Counted from the first letter of the stretch, positions 1 through 12,400 are shown. The stretch: 50,046 bases of DNA from Guillardia theta CCMP2712 (GCF_000315625.1 NW_005434651.1:6503-56548), one strand, 5' to 3'. Numbers and translations are program-made. Notes: a model not told the origin generated them from the letters alone.

Positions 1-37
1 TCTCCACCTACCCCACCCTCTGTTCTCAACCTCCGCA

Positions 38-3000
38 ATGCCGTACAACTGCGACAAATGCCAGGCAAGGAGCAGCAGCGATGAGATGCTGTTACCTTGA
101 GTTACATGTTTGATGATGGAGATGTTTCCTTTGCTCCCCCGCATCTGATCCTTCCATCATTCAACTCCTTTCTTGGCGGCTCCTTCACTTCCTCATAACA
201 CTTTTTTGACCTTCTGACTTGTGTTTCTCCAGATCGTGATCGAAGATGATACCAACGACAGCTTAAAATGCGTAATTTGAATAGCTTCCAGTAGGCGTCA
301 CCTGACTTTGAGTGTTTTACGTTCTGCCGTGAATTGCAATGTTGTTATTCGGAAGGCGGTAAGCATCAGTCTGTGCAGCATATGCTCAGGGGACGATAGA
401 CTGACATGTATTTTGCAAATTCCTGGTTTTCCCTTGGTTGCATGGATTAAATTCGTCTTCATAGACTGTAAGTGTCATATCATATGATGCGCTCAGGGGA
501 TGATTGGCTGACATGTATTTTGCAAATCCCTGGTTTTTCCTTGCTTGCATGGATTAAATTCGTCTTCATAGGGAGTAAGTGTCATATCATAATGATGTGC
601 TCAGGGAACGATTCGCTGACATGATTTTGCAAATCTGAATCGCTTTTTTATTCGGATGGATGTAATGGGGCTGGATAGACGGTAAGTGACGCTTATGAAA
701 TATGCTCTCAAGGGATGATTGGCTGACATTTCATTTTGCAAATTCTTTTGCTCTTGCTCGGATGGGTGCAACTTGGGCCCAATAGCATGTAAGTCGCATA
801 TGCTACAATGCGGTCAGGGGACGATTGGACTGACAATTTTTGCTTTTTATTCCGGGTTTTTCATCGGATGGGTTGTTGATTTTTCCGGTCAGCCGGTAAG
901 CGATGATTATGAAATATGCGGTCAGAGGATGATTGGACTGACATTTTCGTTTGTGTATATGTCGGTATTTGCTCGAATGTACTGTGGATGGCGCGGTATA
1001 GTCGGTAAGTGACGATGATGAAAGATGTGGTCAGGGAACGATTGGCTGACATGTGTTTTTCAATCTCATCGCTTTTTTTGCTGGGATGGATGGAATGGGG
1101 CTGGATAGGTTGTAAGTGACGAATATGAAATGATGCACTCAGGGATCGATTGGATTGATACTCTACAATAGGCTACTTTTCAAGCTGGAGCCGAAGGAAA
1201 GTGCAAGATCTGTTCGAAGCTTGAAAAAGATCATCATGGATCTTCCAAGTACTGCTACGTAAGGAACTGTTCGTTCAGGGGTTGATTGGACTGACATGTA
1301 TTTTGCAAATTCCTGGTTTTTCCTTGCTTGCATGGATTAAATTCGTCTTCATAGGGAGTAAGTGTCATATCATATGATGCGGTCAGGAAACGATTGGGCT
1401 GACATAGTCTTGTGTTTTTTCAATTTCTACTGTTTCATGGCTTGTTTGGATTGAATCTTTCTTCAAAGGGAGTAAGTAGCATATGCAATGATGCGGTCAG
1501 GGAACGATAGGCTGACATGTATTTTGCAAATCCCTGGTTTTTCCTTGCTTACATGGATTAAATTCGTCTTTATAGCGCGTAAGTGTCATATCATATGATG
1601 CGCTCAGAGAATGATTGGCTGACATGTATTTTGCCGTTCGGGTCTTTGCTGGCATGCTCTGGATTGCGGCTGTTTTTTTTCTAGTGCTGCGTTTGCTACT
1701 ACGACGATGAATCTGAAGATCGAAGGCAAGAACGCATGTGCCAGCACTGCAAGGATCGACGTTCCTGCGTGCACAACCTTGAGCAAGATCTTGTATCGTC
1801 AAGACCCAGTAGGCAGGACGCCATCGCCAAGATCGAGAAGGTCCGCGAGCACGTCAACAACGTGGGGAAGCCATTTGCCCAGAGACTGGACCTAGTCAAG
1901 TGCCACTATATCTTCGGGATGCAAGAGATAGATACCTCTGCTGTCGAAGACGTGAAGCAGCTCCTGTCGGGCGGGGAGCTTGGGAGCTGCTACAACAGCG
2001 AGGAAGGCACGCTCAACATGTCTTTGCGGACAGATAGGATGAAACGATATGTGATACGAGACCTGAGGATGAAGAGCCTGCCTCGCTGGATCTCCGAGCT
2101 CGGCGTCGCTTTTAAAGTCATCGACGTGTCCGGTAACCCCAGCCTCTCCCGCCTTCCCTTGGACGAGCTCTGCAGCATGGAGTCTAGCCTGCAGGAGGTC
2201 AAGTGTAAGAGCTGCGTCAGCCTGCAGCTGCCTCCCCCTGAGATCGCCAGTCAGGGAGGGGCAGCTGCTTTCACGTACCTGCAGAGTGTCAAGAGAGACA
2301 GCGAGGCGAACAAGCGGATCAACCTCATCCTCATAGGCAACGGAGAGGCAGGCAAGACGAGCGTGCTGAGAGCTCTGAGGTCAGACAAGGACAAGGCGGA
2401 CAAGATCGAGGTAGACAGGAGGACGATCGGGATAGACCTGCACGAGTGGAAGCCTGATTACGCTGACGGGCTGACGTTTGACGTGATAGACTTCGGGGGG
2501 CAGCAGATCTACGCCAAGACCAACCAGTACTTCATCGTGAGGCGGGCCTTGTACCTGCTGGTTTGGAGCGTGAGGGTGAAGCGAGACAAAGAGAGCAAAG
2601 AGGATGGAGGGGGAGGCATGGAGGAGCTGAAGAAGATGATCTCGACATGGCTGCGAGCTACGCAAGCGCGAGTGCCGGGAGCGAGTGTGTTGCTCGTAGT
2701 AACGCACATCGATCTTGCCGGGGAGAGCGAGGTGACGGATCAGTGTGAGAAGGTGAAGGCATGTGTGGAAGAGGAGCTGAAGAAGATGGCAGAGGAGGAA
2801 GACGAGAACATCCTGCCGTTGCACGTTATCAATGGAGGCGAGAGCTTCCGGGTGAACTGTCTTGAGGGACAGGGAGTGAAGGAGCTGCGGCAATCTGTGT
2901 GCAAGACTGCAAAAGAGCTGCTGTGGTGGCAGGAAAAAATCCCTGGACCTTATCTGAGACTGAGAGAGGCTGTGGAGAAGCGTAAGTCAGAACCTGTCTC

Positions 3001-5611
3001 GTACGTCAAGGTAGAGGAGTACAAGGAGATGTTGAGAGAGTCAGGGGTCAACGAAAAGGAGCAAAAGGTGGCAACGAGCTTCTTGCACGACATGGGCGTG
3101 CTCAAGTACTTCGGTCATGAGCTGAGTGCGGATGAAAGCAAGAGAGACCAAGGCAAGTACTCCGTCGAGGACACGGTCTTTATCGATCCCGTGTGGATGA
3201 TCGACGTGTTCAAGGGCGTGATGCGACATGACTGGGAGCACCTACTCGACTGCTTCCAGCAGGACCCAACCAAGTCCAAGAAGACGAAGAAGCTGCTACA
3301 CCTGGGTATCATAGACGAGGACATGTTGGAGTACCTGTGGCCCCAGCAAGACAGCGACTTCTGGCGCAATGCGAAGACAGACAAGACATCAAGATCGGAA
3401 GAGGTAGGCTTCATCAAGCGCCATGTGGAGGTGCAGGAGGCGGTGGCTCTGCTTCGGGGCTGCGATCTGGCGCACTTCCTGGGCGTGGGGATGAAGGACT
3501 TGAAGGATACAGACAACAAGAGCAGAGAGCTGCTGTGTCCCGGCATCATCCCGTCGTTCACGCATGAGCACAAGCGGGCAGTGACGGACAAGGACAAGCA
3601 GTCTCTATGCGCATCTGTGGAGTGCGAGTACAACATCTTCCCCGCAGGCTTCATCGACAGGCTGGTCGTGCTGTGCGCTGCTCGACACTTTGAGGTAGAC
3701 TGCAGCGGCTCTATGGCGGTGATGAAGGGCTGGGGCCGGACGCTGCTGGTGAGCTGGCGGGAAGACAATGACAAGCACGTGCTGAGAGCTGACGCGTCGA
3801 CGAGGCAGCAGATCGAGAACTTGCAAGAGGACTTGAGGCGACTCGAGGCGTTCTTCCCGGGGATGAAGCGAAGGAGAAGCAACGAGGAGAGCTCAGGCAA
3901 GGAGGCCGTGCAGGTTGGGATCTTCACGCAAGGAGAGAGGTCAAGAGCATGTGGGCTGGATATTGAAAGAAAGGTGAAGGAGCTTTACGAGGCGGAGAAC
4001 CTCCCTCTAGGTCTTACTTGTCAGATTCATCCATGTGACGAACGTGGAGATGCTGGTGATGAATGTCTCGTGAACATCTTGTGTATATCGACAGAGTGTG
4101 TTGATGAGCAGGGAGCCATGCAAGGAGAAAGTAGCTTCAGCAAGCCATGGAACAGATTGACAGCTAGCAAAGCAATTATCATCCCCGTCGTATTGACAGA
4201 CTACTACGACAAGCACATCAAGCCGAGGAACAGGTTCAACGAGTGGTGGCCGCAGGAGATACAAGGGATGGAGCGATACAGGATCTTCCATCAGTACAAG
4301 AAGAAAGATGAAGTATCGAAAGACAAAGTATCCGAATATGAAAAATCTATGCGAACGTTGTACGACGGCATCATCAAGAAGCTTCATCAGGGACGGGGAA
4401 GCTTCGAAGACTTGTACGATGTCACCAGTCAGAACGAGCTTCTGTGCCAAGCTTGCTTGCATGATAGGTCTGAGTCTCAACCTGCCTCACAAGGCGTTAG
4501 AGCCGTGGGCAGGTTCGATCCGTCGGAGATCAAGGAAGCACTGGACAAAGAAACCAATGGTATGACAGACATGCAGCAAGAGCTGGAGCAAGAAGATGTC
4601 ATCAAACAAACGATCATGATCAAAGCAATCACTTGCACAAGGGGTCATACGACAACCGTGAAGGAGGTGCTGGCTTTCAATGACTCGAGCTCCCCGTGTC
4701 CGTCGTGCTTGAAGGACAAGAGAGTCCCGCACTTCTTCAGCCGACCCACGTGCTTGAGCATGCTCGCTCGCGATCTAACGGCTAAGATTTACTGCAATCA
4801 ATGTCAGAGGGAGATGGACGTGCTGGACGTCACGCCGCCTCAGGTGTTCTTGAGCTACAATTGGGGGCACGACAACTCGACGCAGAAGATGGTGAGGGAG
4901 GTGAAGCGGCGGATCGAAGAGCAGACGAGCCTGCAGTGCTGGTTCGACGTGGAGGGAGGGATCGACCACGGGGAAGATCACATGCAGAAGATGGAGCAGG
5001 GAGTGTCTCGCTGCGAGGTGTTTGTGGTCTTCATGAGCGACAAGTACGTTAAGAGCGGCAACTGCAGGAGGGAGTTTGCTCGGGCGTGTAAGGCAGGGAA
5101 GTACATCATCCCTGTCTTGGTGCCGGTGCTGTATGAAGCAAGTCCAGACTCAAAGGACTTGGAGTCAGAGTCAGGCTGGAAGGGCGACAAGGAGGGTGAA
5201 GACTGGTGGAAGAGAATTGCGGAGCTAGAGGAGACAAGTGAAGCTGCCAAAGAGGTCAAGGTCGACTGGGAGTTTCTCGCGTCATTCTCGAAGCCCTTGA
5301 AGATTGAAGCGAAGAGGGAGCAGCAAGAACAACAGCAGAAAGAGAAGGACCATGGTGGTTTGCATGTGTCAGGGCTGGAGGCGCTGGTGGCAGCAGTGCA
5401 AGCGAGGGTTTACCGGGGAGGCGTCGTATTTCACGAGGTTGCTTGTTTCCTTGTGGTTGACATGGCCTTGACATGCGTGGGCCAGGTGGAGCACCCGTTT
5501 CTCAGGTCGTTACATCGTCAAAAGCGCCTGCTCGACAGCATTCTTGATCGTATCAGCCGGCTGCAGTCAAAGATACTGTTAGGGATTGACAACCCTGATG
5601 ATCTACCTTGA
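38..5611 (+). CDS. ROCO-family GTPase with N-terminal Zn-binding motifs and C-terminal TIR domain
   Basis: Predicted LRR-Roc-COR-TIR signalling protein. The main exon (1685-5611) is uninterrupted for 3.9 kb. Numbering from the Met at 1736: an LRR remnant at about 100-160; Roc GTPase with P-loop GNGEAGKTS (about 200), switch DFGGQQ (about 251) and G4-like THIDL (about 322); COR region about 400-700; a Cys/His module (CTRGH, CPSC, CNQC) at about 960-1025; TIR from PQVFLSYNW (about 1033) to about 1140, with SGNCRRE matching the SxxCxxE site that holds the catalytic Glu in NADase-type TIRs. Upstream exons in the same phase are 1172-1258 (CKIC, CY) and probably 233-271; CDKC at 50-61 may be exon 1, but that join is unresolved. 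The 1685 exon adds CCVCYYDDE and CQHC. Family assignment is firm; the 5' exon set and start codon are uncertain. Confidence 0.85.
272..1684 (+). repeat. Array of intron-like units separated by 3-nt spacers
   Basis: Each unit starts GTAAGT/C (one GTAAGG), has CTGAC about 40 nt in, and ends in AG. Lengths are nearly constant: 359-464, 468-571, 575-678, 682-785, 789-892, 896-1001, 1005-1108, a 60-nt unit 1112-1171, then after an 87-nt coding exon 1259-1364, 1368-1468, 1472-1575 and 1579-1684 (mostly 104-106 nt). A leading 84-nt unit is 272-355. Spacers are always 3 nt: GCG, ACT, GGA, ACG, CAT, CCG, TCG, GTT, then GGA, GGA, CGC. Flanking coding exons are all phase 0, so including or skipping a spacer keeps the ROCO frame. 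Bodies share a core (CATGTATTTTGCAAAT, then a GGATTAAATTCGTCTTCATAG-like end). Confidence 0.85.
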
Positions 5612-5979
5612 CTCTGTGAACTTGAACCAACTTGCCATCTTCCGTTAAGCAAGCAAACAGAAACCTCAACACTACCGCGGTCGCTGAACGTTTAGAAAAT
5701 TAGAAAAGATTTATGATCAAACCGACAGGATCAATGAGACTGAAGTATACGTGACCGCGTAAGGAATTAGAATTAGTCGAATTAAACTCACGCATCAATT
5801 GACGAAGAAATGGCGTCTTCAATTCACGGAAAGACAACCAAGAATTAGAAGCAGTACTATCATATCATAACCTTTCCATCTGATCAAGTATTGCACACGA
5901 CGACCTTTCCCGTGACGTGCTTAGATACGATCCACTTCGTAAAGGTCCCAGGAATGTCCTGCATGGTTCCACAAAGTGA

Positions 5980-7070
5980 AGTGCTTGAAGAATAGTAGCA
6001 GTCGTAGCGATTATTCTGGCAATATGACAGTTGCAAGTAGTCGAAGCCTTAGGTTGACAATGTCGGCTCTATCCGGCTGGATGTAGTAGTAAACATCCCC
6101 AGGAATCACGATTGCTCCAGACAGTGACGTGTAAGTTTGACAACAATGGACATCTCTCAACTCGTTGTGCTTCGCAAGGTCTTGACCCTTAGAATCAAAT
6201 CCTTGAGCCTTCTCCTGACCCACATCTTCCTTGCTCTTGTCAACTTTCTCCATGCCCTCAGGATCACTTCTGCTCTCCATCATCATCATCAACAACAACA
6301 TCATCATCATGCTTCCTCTTTCCTCGCAGCCTTTACCGCACAGATTGCTGATGCTCTGCCGCCTTCTGCTTGACAGCTCTCCGAGCGCTCGTCTGCTCGC
6401 ATGGCTCCCCGGCCAGCTGGATCTGCTTCAAGTTGTTGGGGGAGTACAGGGGCTCGAAGGAGTAGGTGAAGGGATCGGGGAAGGTGCTGCAGAATTTGAC
6501 CTGCCAGCCGGTCATCGCACCGAGAGCGTTGCGACATTAGCCTGATCTTGTTCAGCAGCTCTTCTGCTCCAGTGATGGAGTCTTGCACCTTGATGGTTCC
6601 GTTGAGCCCGTACTTGGAGACGAAGGAACACCCGTCACTATCATCTCATCATGACCGCGGCACTCGCAGCCATGAGGCACATCGTATCACAGTTGCCATT
6701 GCAACAGACAGGATCGCTGAAAATGATGTGAGAGTAGAGCGGTAGGGTCACCAAGAGTAGAGAGGATCCCTCAGCTTGATTCCCTGAGTTTGTGTAGCCT
6801 CCTGACCCCAGTGGGGAGAGCCTTGCCGAGCAGGAGGTTGATAACGGAGATCTCGATCTTGAAGGAGACAAAGATCTATCTTGAAGCAGATGGTGACTAA
6901 GAGTCGCATGTACGCGTCTGACCTGCCCATCTTCTCTCGCACCTTCTCAAGCATCCCCTCGATCTGGATCTCTCCGAAGGTCTTCTGCCCTTGATCACGC
7001 TGTCCACCTGGTCCATGTCCTCGAAGAGGCTCGTGACGGCCTCGTTCAGCAGGCTGTTCACTTCCTATGC
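5980..7070 (-). pseudogene. Disrupted or unresolved minus-strand gene
   Basis: I do not recognise this gene. Protein-like stretches occur in changing frames: NEAVTSLFEDMDQVDSVIKG then QKTFGEIQIEGMLEKVREK (7055-6930, frame change within a few bases), IFVSFKIEISVINLLLGK (about 6875-6820), KVQDSITGAEELLNKIR then MTGWQVKFCSTFPDPFTY (6630-6400, another frame change), and IVIPGDVYYYIQPDRAD (about 6110-6060). Some changes could be introns, but those at about 6995 and 6515 have no room for one. Decay or assembly error is the simplest reading; a real gene with unusual introns is possible. Confidence 0.4.
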
Positions 7071-7089
7071 CTCTTGAAAGGATTCAAGC

Positions 7090-7545
7090 TAAGCGTAGAG
7101 TCACGAGTACCGTACCGGTAGTGGTACTGAGATGGGATTGAAAGAATTCCAACTAGATTATTTGAGTAATAATTTCTAAAATAGAAAACTTGAGTAAAAC
7201 TTTACTAAAAAAGGGTAAAAAAACTGCTACTCGAAGGAGGACAAGAATAACGTTCTCGAACAGGAGGAGAGATGAGGTTAGGGTAGTTTTGAGAACATTC
7301 AGAGTTTCAAGTTTTGTGATCTTTCATAGTTCAGAGAGTATAATGAAAGATGGAACCTTTAATAGTTCAGAGAGTATACTGAAAGATGGAACATACAAGA
7401 TCGTCAACAGCCACGCGTTTGGACAGGCTTTGGGAAAGAAAACAGGATTTTGCGAACATATACACCACTCACTGTAACTTTACCAGGAGGTTGCTCATGA
7501 ACAGTCATTTCTCGAACGAACAAGATAATGGTATCCAATGTTTCT
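7090..7545. other. Intergenic or 5' region with a 36-bp tandem duplication
   Basis: AT-rich stretch upstream of the TBC-domain gene. A 36-bp unit beginning ATAGTTCAGAGAGTATA is present twice at about 7326-7397 with small differences. A 95-codon open frame covers it and the duplication is in frame (SSESIMKDGTFN / SSESILKDGTYK), so part of it could be a 5' exon of the next gene, but I see no clear splice link. Confidence 0.35.
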
Positions 7546-9166
7546 AATCAAAATTATAGTGAATTTTCTTGAAGATGAGACTTTTGAGCAAATATTGTAT
7601 GCGCCAACCAACAATCCTGCACTCCCAATATCTCATGCGCTGGTGAGTTAAACGTCCTTTCTCACTGAAAAACAAGTTTTGATTTCAAACCCAGGAAAAA
7701 CTGAGAGAAGAAATTGTTTTGAAGGGGATTCCGGCTACGTCACAAGGCACTGTGAAGTGGTTTACCATCATGTTGTGATGTGTCTTGCAGAAGAGGAATA
7801 TCTTCTGCGAGTAGAGAGCAAATCCACCACAAGAGGGAAAACTTGGAAGATCCTTCTTGGAGCTCATGAAATTACATTTCAAGTAAATTCTCTACCGATC
7901 TCATATCTTTTTGCGCGCATCGATTGGATCGTTTTATTTTTTCTTAAAATGATTTTGTTTGCACAGGAGTATATGGATTTGGTTGCTCTGGGTCAATCTT
8001 CATCACATAGTAAGATTGAAGATGATGCTTTTCGAACGTTCGCATCAGACAGTGAATTCTGTGCAAGAGTACAACGTGAGAATGCCAGTGCACCCGCAAA
8101 ATGTTTTTGTCACCAATTCTCAGAATGCAAACTGGTTCGAGTTTTAAATGCTGTCATCCATCAAGCAGAGAGGAAGAGGTCGAGGGATCAAGGTCAGCCA
8201 ACTCAGCCCTCTGTTGCTCCCTGCCTTTCACTCTCCGCATCCAACCCTAAACCCTAGTTGTTGCTCTGACTCCAGGGATGAACAGTGGTCGTTTACGTTC
8301 AAGGCATGAATGCTATCTGTGGCATTGTGCTGCTGGAATTGAATGAGATAGATGCAACGGCGCTTCTTCTCGGTTATGACTCTCAGCAAATTATTTTGAC
8401 TACTCACTTGTTTCTAGCTTTATTGGAGAAACATTGCCCTCTGTACCTTAACAGCACGTTGGACTCGGTATACATCGGCTGCATGGTGCTTGTTCTTTCC
8501 TTGTCGACAAGAAGTGATCAGATGGGACAGCTCGTCGATCAAGTTCTTCATATCGTTGACGTAGACTTGTTCAAATTTTTAAGCAAGTTCAAGCTATCAG
8601 GACAGATCTACTGCTTCCCATGTACCTGTCATCCCGCTCCTTGTCAAACGTGCTGACATGGATCGGCAGGGCTGCTCTCACTTGGCTCCTGCTGGTCTCC
8701 GCATAGCGAGGCTGTAAAACTCTTCGACTTTCTCTTCGCCAAGGTCTTCCAACTTATTGAGCTGCGAGGCAGCACGGTCGGAAAGCTGCAGCTGACTGCT
8801 TGTCAGGGTGTCCACTGGATCGTTATGTGCTCAGTCGCCAGAGTAGTGAGTCTTCGCGCCGACCTCTTCGCGTCTGATAGGTAGACCGCCTGAGGAAGGA
8901 CAATGTGGAGGAGGAAGAAAGTCAACTTGACTGAGCGCACTGTAGAGGACAAGATTGACACGATGAACAGGCCGATGAAAGTATTTCAGAAATTACCACC
9001 ATACGACGCAACCGTGAGATCGGAAATCTATTGAAGCGAAATGAATTGATTGCAGGAAAATATTTGCGAGGCGAAGCTGTTTTGGTCGAAGCTGAGCTCG
9101 CAACAGCAGAAAGTGATTGAGAAACATCCGTACGATGCTTGTTCAGCAATGGAAGATTGGGAATGA
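7546..9166 (+). CDS. TBC-domain GTPase-activating protein, Bub2/Cdc16-like
   Basis: Predicted GAP for a Rab-like or Tem1/Spg1-type small GTPase. Exons read in order: up to 7642 (EDETFEQILYAPTNNP), from 7695 (EKLREEIVLKGIPATSQ), a piece with TTRGKTWKILLG ending 7882, 7967-8075 (YMDLVALGQSSSHSKI, FRTFASDSEF), 8124-8192 (CKLVRVLNAVIHQ), 8286 on (YVQGMNAICG; LLEKHCPLYL), a piece with LVDQVLHIVDVDLFKFLSKF, then HSEAVKLFDFLFAK, GVHWIVMCSVARV, MKVFQKLPPYDAT and a last exon 9056-9166 ending CSAMEDWE-stop. RGKxWKxLLG and YVQGMN are TBC signatures; KI-D-FRTF, CPLYL and LVDxxLxIVDxxL match the Bub2/Cdc16 layout. The first exon and the joins near 7750-7830 are unresolved. It is tail to tail with the PPR gene, 290 nt away. 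Confidence 0.75.
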
Positions 9167-9456
9167 TTTCCCCTAAGCACCATTTTGTTATCTAGTCAAC
9201 TTCTATTGTTTGTTGTTGGGAAACTCAAGAATTTTGTTGTACAATAGAAGAGCATTCCATTAAAGAATTGATCATTCGGCGAGAGCTAAAGTATTTCTTC
9301 TCCAATCGACTAAGAACGAACCAAATCTCGTAAAAACGTCACTTTGTGTCTTCGTCTACGATCGCTACTGTGAAATTTCTATGATTGTGCTTGCACAGCA
9401 TCAATCATGAGTGCGATGGTCTCTGTGTTTACATGAGCAAGAAAGAAAAGGGTCAT

Positions 9457-12400
9457 TCAAATGGCACCTGAGTCGGGGGTGACTTCTTCCTGCTTCATCT
9501 CGTTGATCACCTTGCATAGGCTCAACATGCGCTACAAAAAGAAGAAAACAACCTTGAGAACTTCACTAAGTTTTCGCTGTCCCGACAAGATGGAAATGAT
9601 GAGGTTATACGTAACAATATTCGCTCGTACTCCCGATGTCTGTTCGACTTGTAAAACACTCGAGATTGTAGGTCGACGTGATGAGGAATGAACGAAAAGT
9701 AGAAAAGCAATGGGTAATGAAAAGGGAGATTAGAACCTTCATCCCCTTGTAGACATCAAAAGCTTTCTGATAGTTTGACGATTTGACACAAGCCGAAATG
9801 AGAGAGTTGTAAGCTTGCACGCTTGGGGTGTGCCCAGCCATCCTGATCAAGATCTTTTCAGTTTTGATCCTTGCAAGAGTTTAGCAATGGGATAGAATGG
9901 AGAGCGAGCAAGAATAACGACGAAGGTCCAAAAACCGAAAAGGAAAGGGAATCATCAGCAAAAAAAAACGACCTCATGTCTACCATAACATCGATCGCTC
10001 TTCTCCAATCGCCTCCTTCCTCTGCTGCCATCGAAAGTGCGTTGAAAGTGGACAGCGACGGTCTTATTCTTTGCAGCTGCATCTGGCTGTAGACCTAACG
10101 TATGTGTCATTCAAAACATGGCAAGTGGGAGATTGACAAGAGAACTCAGATAGAAGCTCAACAATCATCACCTCGAACGCTTTCTGCCACTCGTGGCTCC
10201 TGACACATGTCTTGATCAATGTGTTGAAAGTTTGTAAGTTTGCTCTGAAGCCATACTCCTGTGTCAAAGTCAGCTCTTGCTCTCACAATGCCACAGTCGT
10301 CATCATCATTCATCTTCCGCCCCGTGCCCCTTCTGTCCTCAACTTCAAGCAATTGACCTGGAGGAGCCCGACGACTTGAAAGGCGCAGGTTGAGTTCCCG
10401 ACGACCTCGCATGTGCCGAGGAGGACGTTGAAGGTGACAAGGTTGGGGGTCACATGGTCTTCCTTCATCAATTCGAGCACCCTAAAGGCGCGATCGAGAT
10501 CTCTTGCAACCTGTAGAGACACTTAGATGCGAAGAGGCTAACGAACGAGCAAGCAGACACAATCAACGAGGGAGTAAAGGCACAGCAAGCTCATAAGACA
10601 CTCGCACTATTTGACAAGCGAAAGGCAGGAAAAAAGGTCCGGGGTGTGAATCAAACGAGCCTCTTATAGTCTGCCAAGGGCTGCTGTAGACCGAAAGCAC
10701 AGGGGAGAGAGGGCAAGAGGAACTAGAGTAGGAGAATAGCGATGTAGCACCTTGCAGGCGTGGATGAGGGCGGTGAACATGATCACGTTCGGCTTGATTC
10801 CATCTCGCTTGCACTCGTCGAGGATGCGGAACGCGTCATCGAGGCGACCGGCTTGACCGCAAACATGTACGACTGCTGAGTACATGCGAATGTTCAGCTG
10901 GATCCCTGCGTCTTGCATCCACTCCAACACATCCATAGCCTGCTCCCACTGCGACAAGTCACAGTCGATCAGGAAAGGTGGAGAGATGGAGAGATAGAGA
11001 GGAATAGGAGAGGAGGAGGAGGGGAGAAGGAGTGCGGAAGGAGAAGTGCAAGAATGAAAGGCAGGAAGGCAAAAATAGAAGCAAGAGAAGAGGAGAGGAG
11101 AGGAGGAGAAAGTCAAGGAAAAGCACCTGCTTGCTATGCTGGCACACAGAAAGGAGAGCGGAGAAGGTCATGGGGTCAGGAGGGATCTCTTTGCGGATCA
11201 TCTCGAGGAAGAGATCAAAAGCAGTCACCCAGTTGTCCTTGCTTCTGCAGCTTGCAATCATCGTGCTGTATGTTACCACGTTAGGACTGATGCCCTGGGC
11301 CTGCATGTCGTCAAAGAAAGCGAAAGCTTGAGAGAAGTTGTTGGCTCGCAGGCATGCAAAGATCAGCGAGTTGTAAGTGATCACGTTGGGCATGACTTGT
11401 CTTTCCATCATCTTCTCGTACATCTCAATTGCAAGGCTGTACTTTCTTGTCTTGGCGAAAGTACTGATGAGCGTCGAGTAGGTAATCACATCTGTGATCA
11501 CGTGTTGGTCTTCTATCTCGAACAAGATGTCGTAACTTTCCTTCCACTTGCCCATCTCCATGTACACACCCAGCAGAGAATTGTAGGTCACAATGTCCGG
11601 CCTCAGCCCGGCCGCCTTTGCCTCTGCAAAGAGAATCTGGGCAATAGTCAAGGTGTTCTGCCGCTTGCGAGACATCAGAGAGGTTGCGAGTGAGTTCTTG
11701 CAAACAGCGATGAGAGCGTTGAAGGTGTAGATGTTGGGCGAGACGTTCTTGGCGTCCATCTCCTCCTTCAGTGCAAAAGCTTCATCGTACTTGCCACAGC
11801 GATCGCAGAGGGAGATTAAGGTGGAGAAGGTAAAAACATCTCGCTCAATCTGATCTTCGCTCATCATCTCTAAGATCGCAACTCCACTCTCCCAGTCGCA
11901 CTGCCGCTGACAGGCAGCGAGGGCTGTGTTGAAGGAGACAATGTCGGGTGAGACCTTCTCTCTCATTCGCTTTAGCATCACGAAGACATTCTGAATATCT
12001 GGGCTGTGGCGGAGAGCAGATAACACGGTGTTGTATGAGACAATGTCCGGCTCCACTCCATCCTTCTCCATGATGTTGAGGATCGCAACTGCTTCTCTCC
12101 AATCCCCCATCCTCTCTAGGGCTCGGATGCAAGCATTGAAAGGGAGGGAGGAGAGTTTTATCTTTCTCCTTTCGCTTTCTTCTCTCATCCATCGAAGAAC
12201 ATCTGCAACCATCATCTTCTTGTGCTTCCTCCCGATCTCAACGATAAGCCTCGACACCAACTTCTCATCCCACATCATGCTCGACAAGACCTTCTTCACC
12301 TTGTCCGATGACTGCTCGCTGCTCAAGAGCTTATCGACGTAACTCTTGATGTTATGGTGCTGCCTTGGAGTTTGCGTGCTCATCCTCAAACCATTTTGCT

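Noticed and set aside
719-1802. Short ORFs on both strands in the 5' repeat region
   Set aside because: They fall inside the intron-like units, cross splice motifs and have no protein-like features.
2381-5474. Minus-strand ORFs within the ROCO exon
   Set aside because: They are shadows of the long GC-balanced coding frame.
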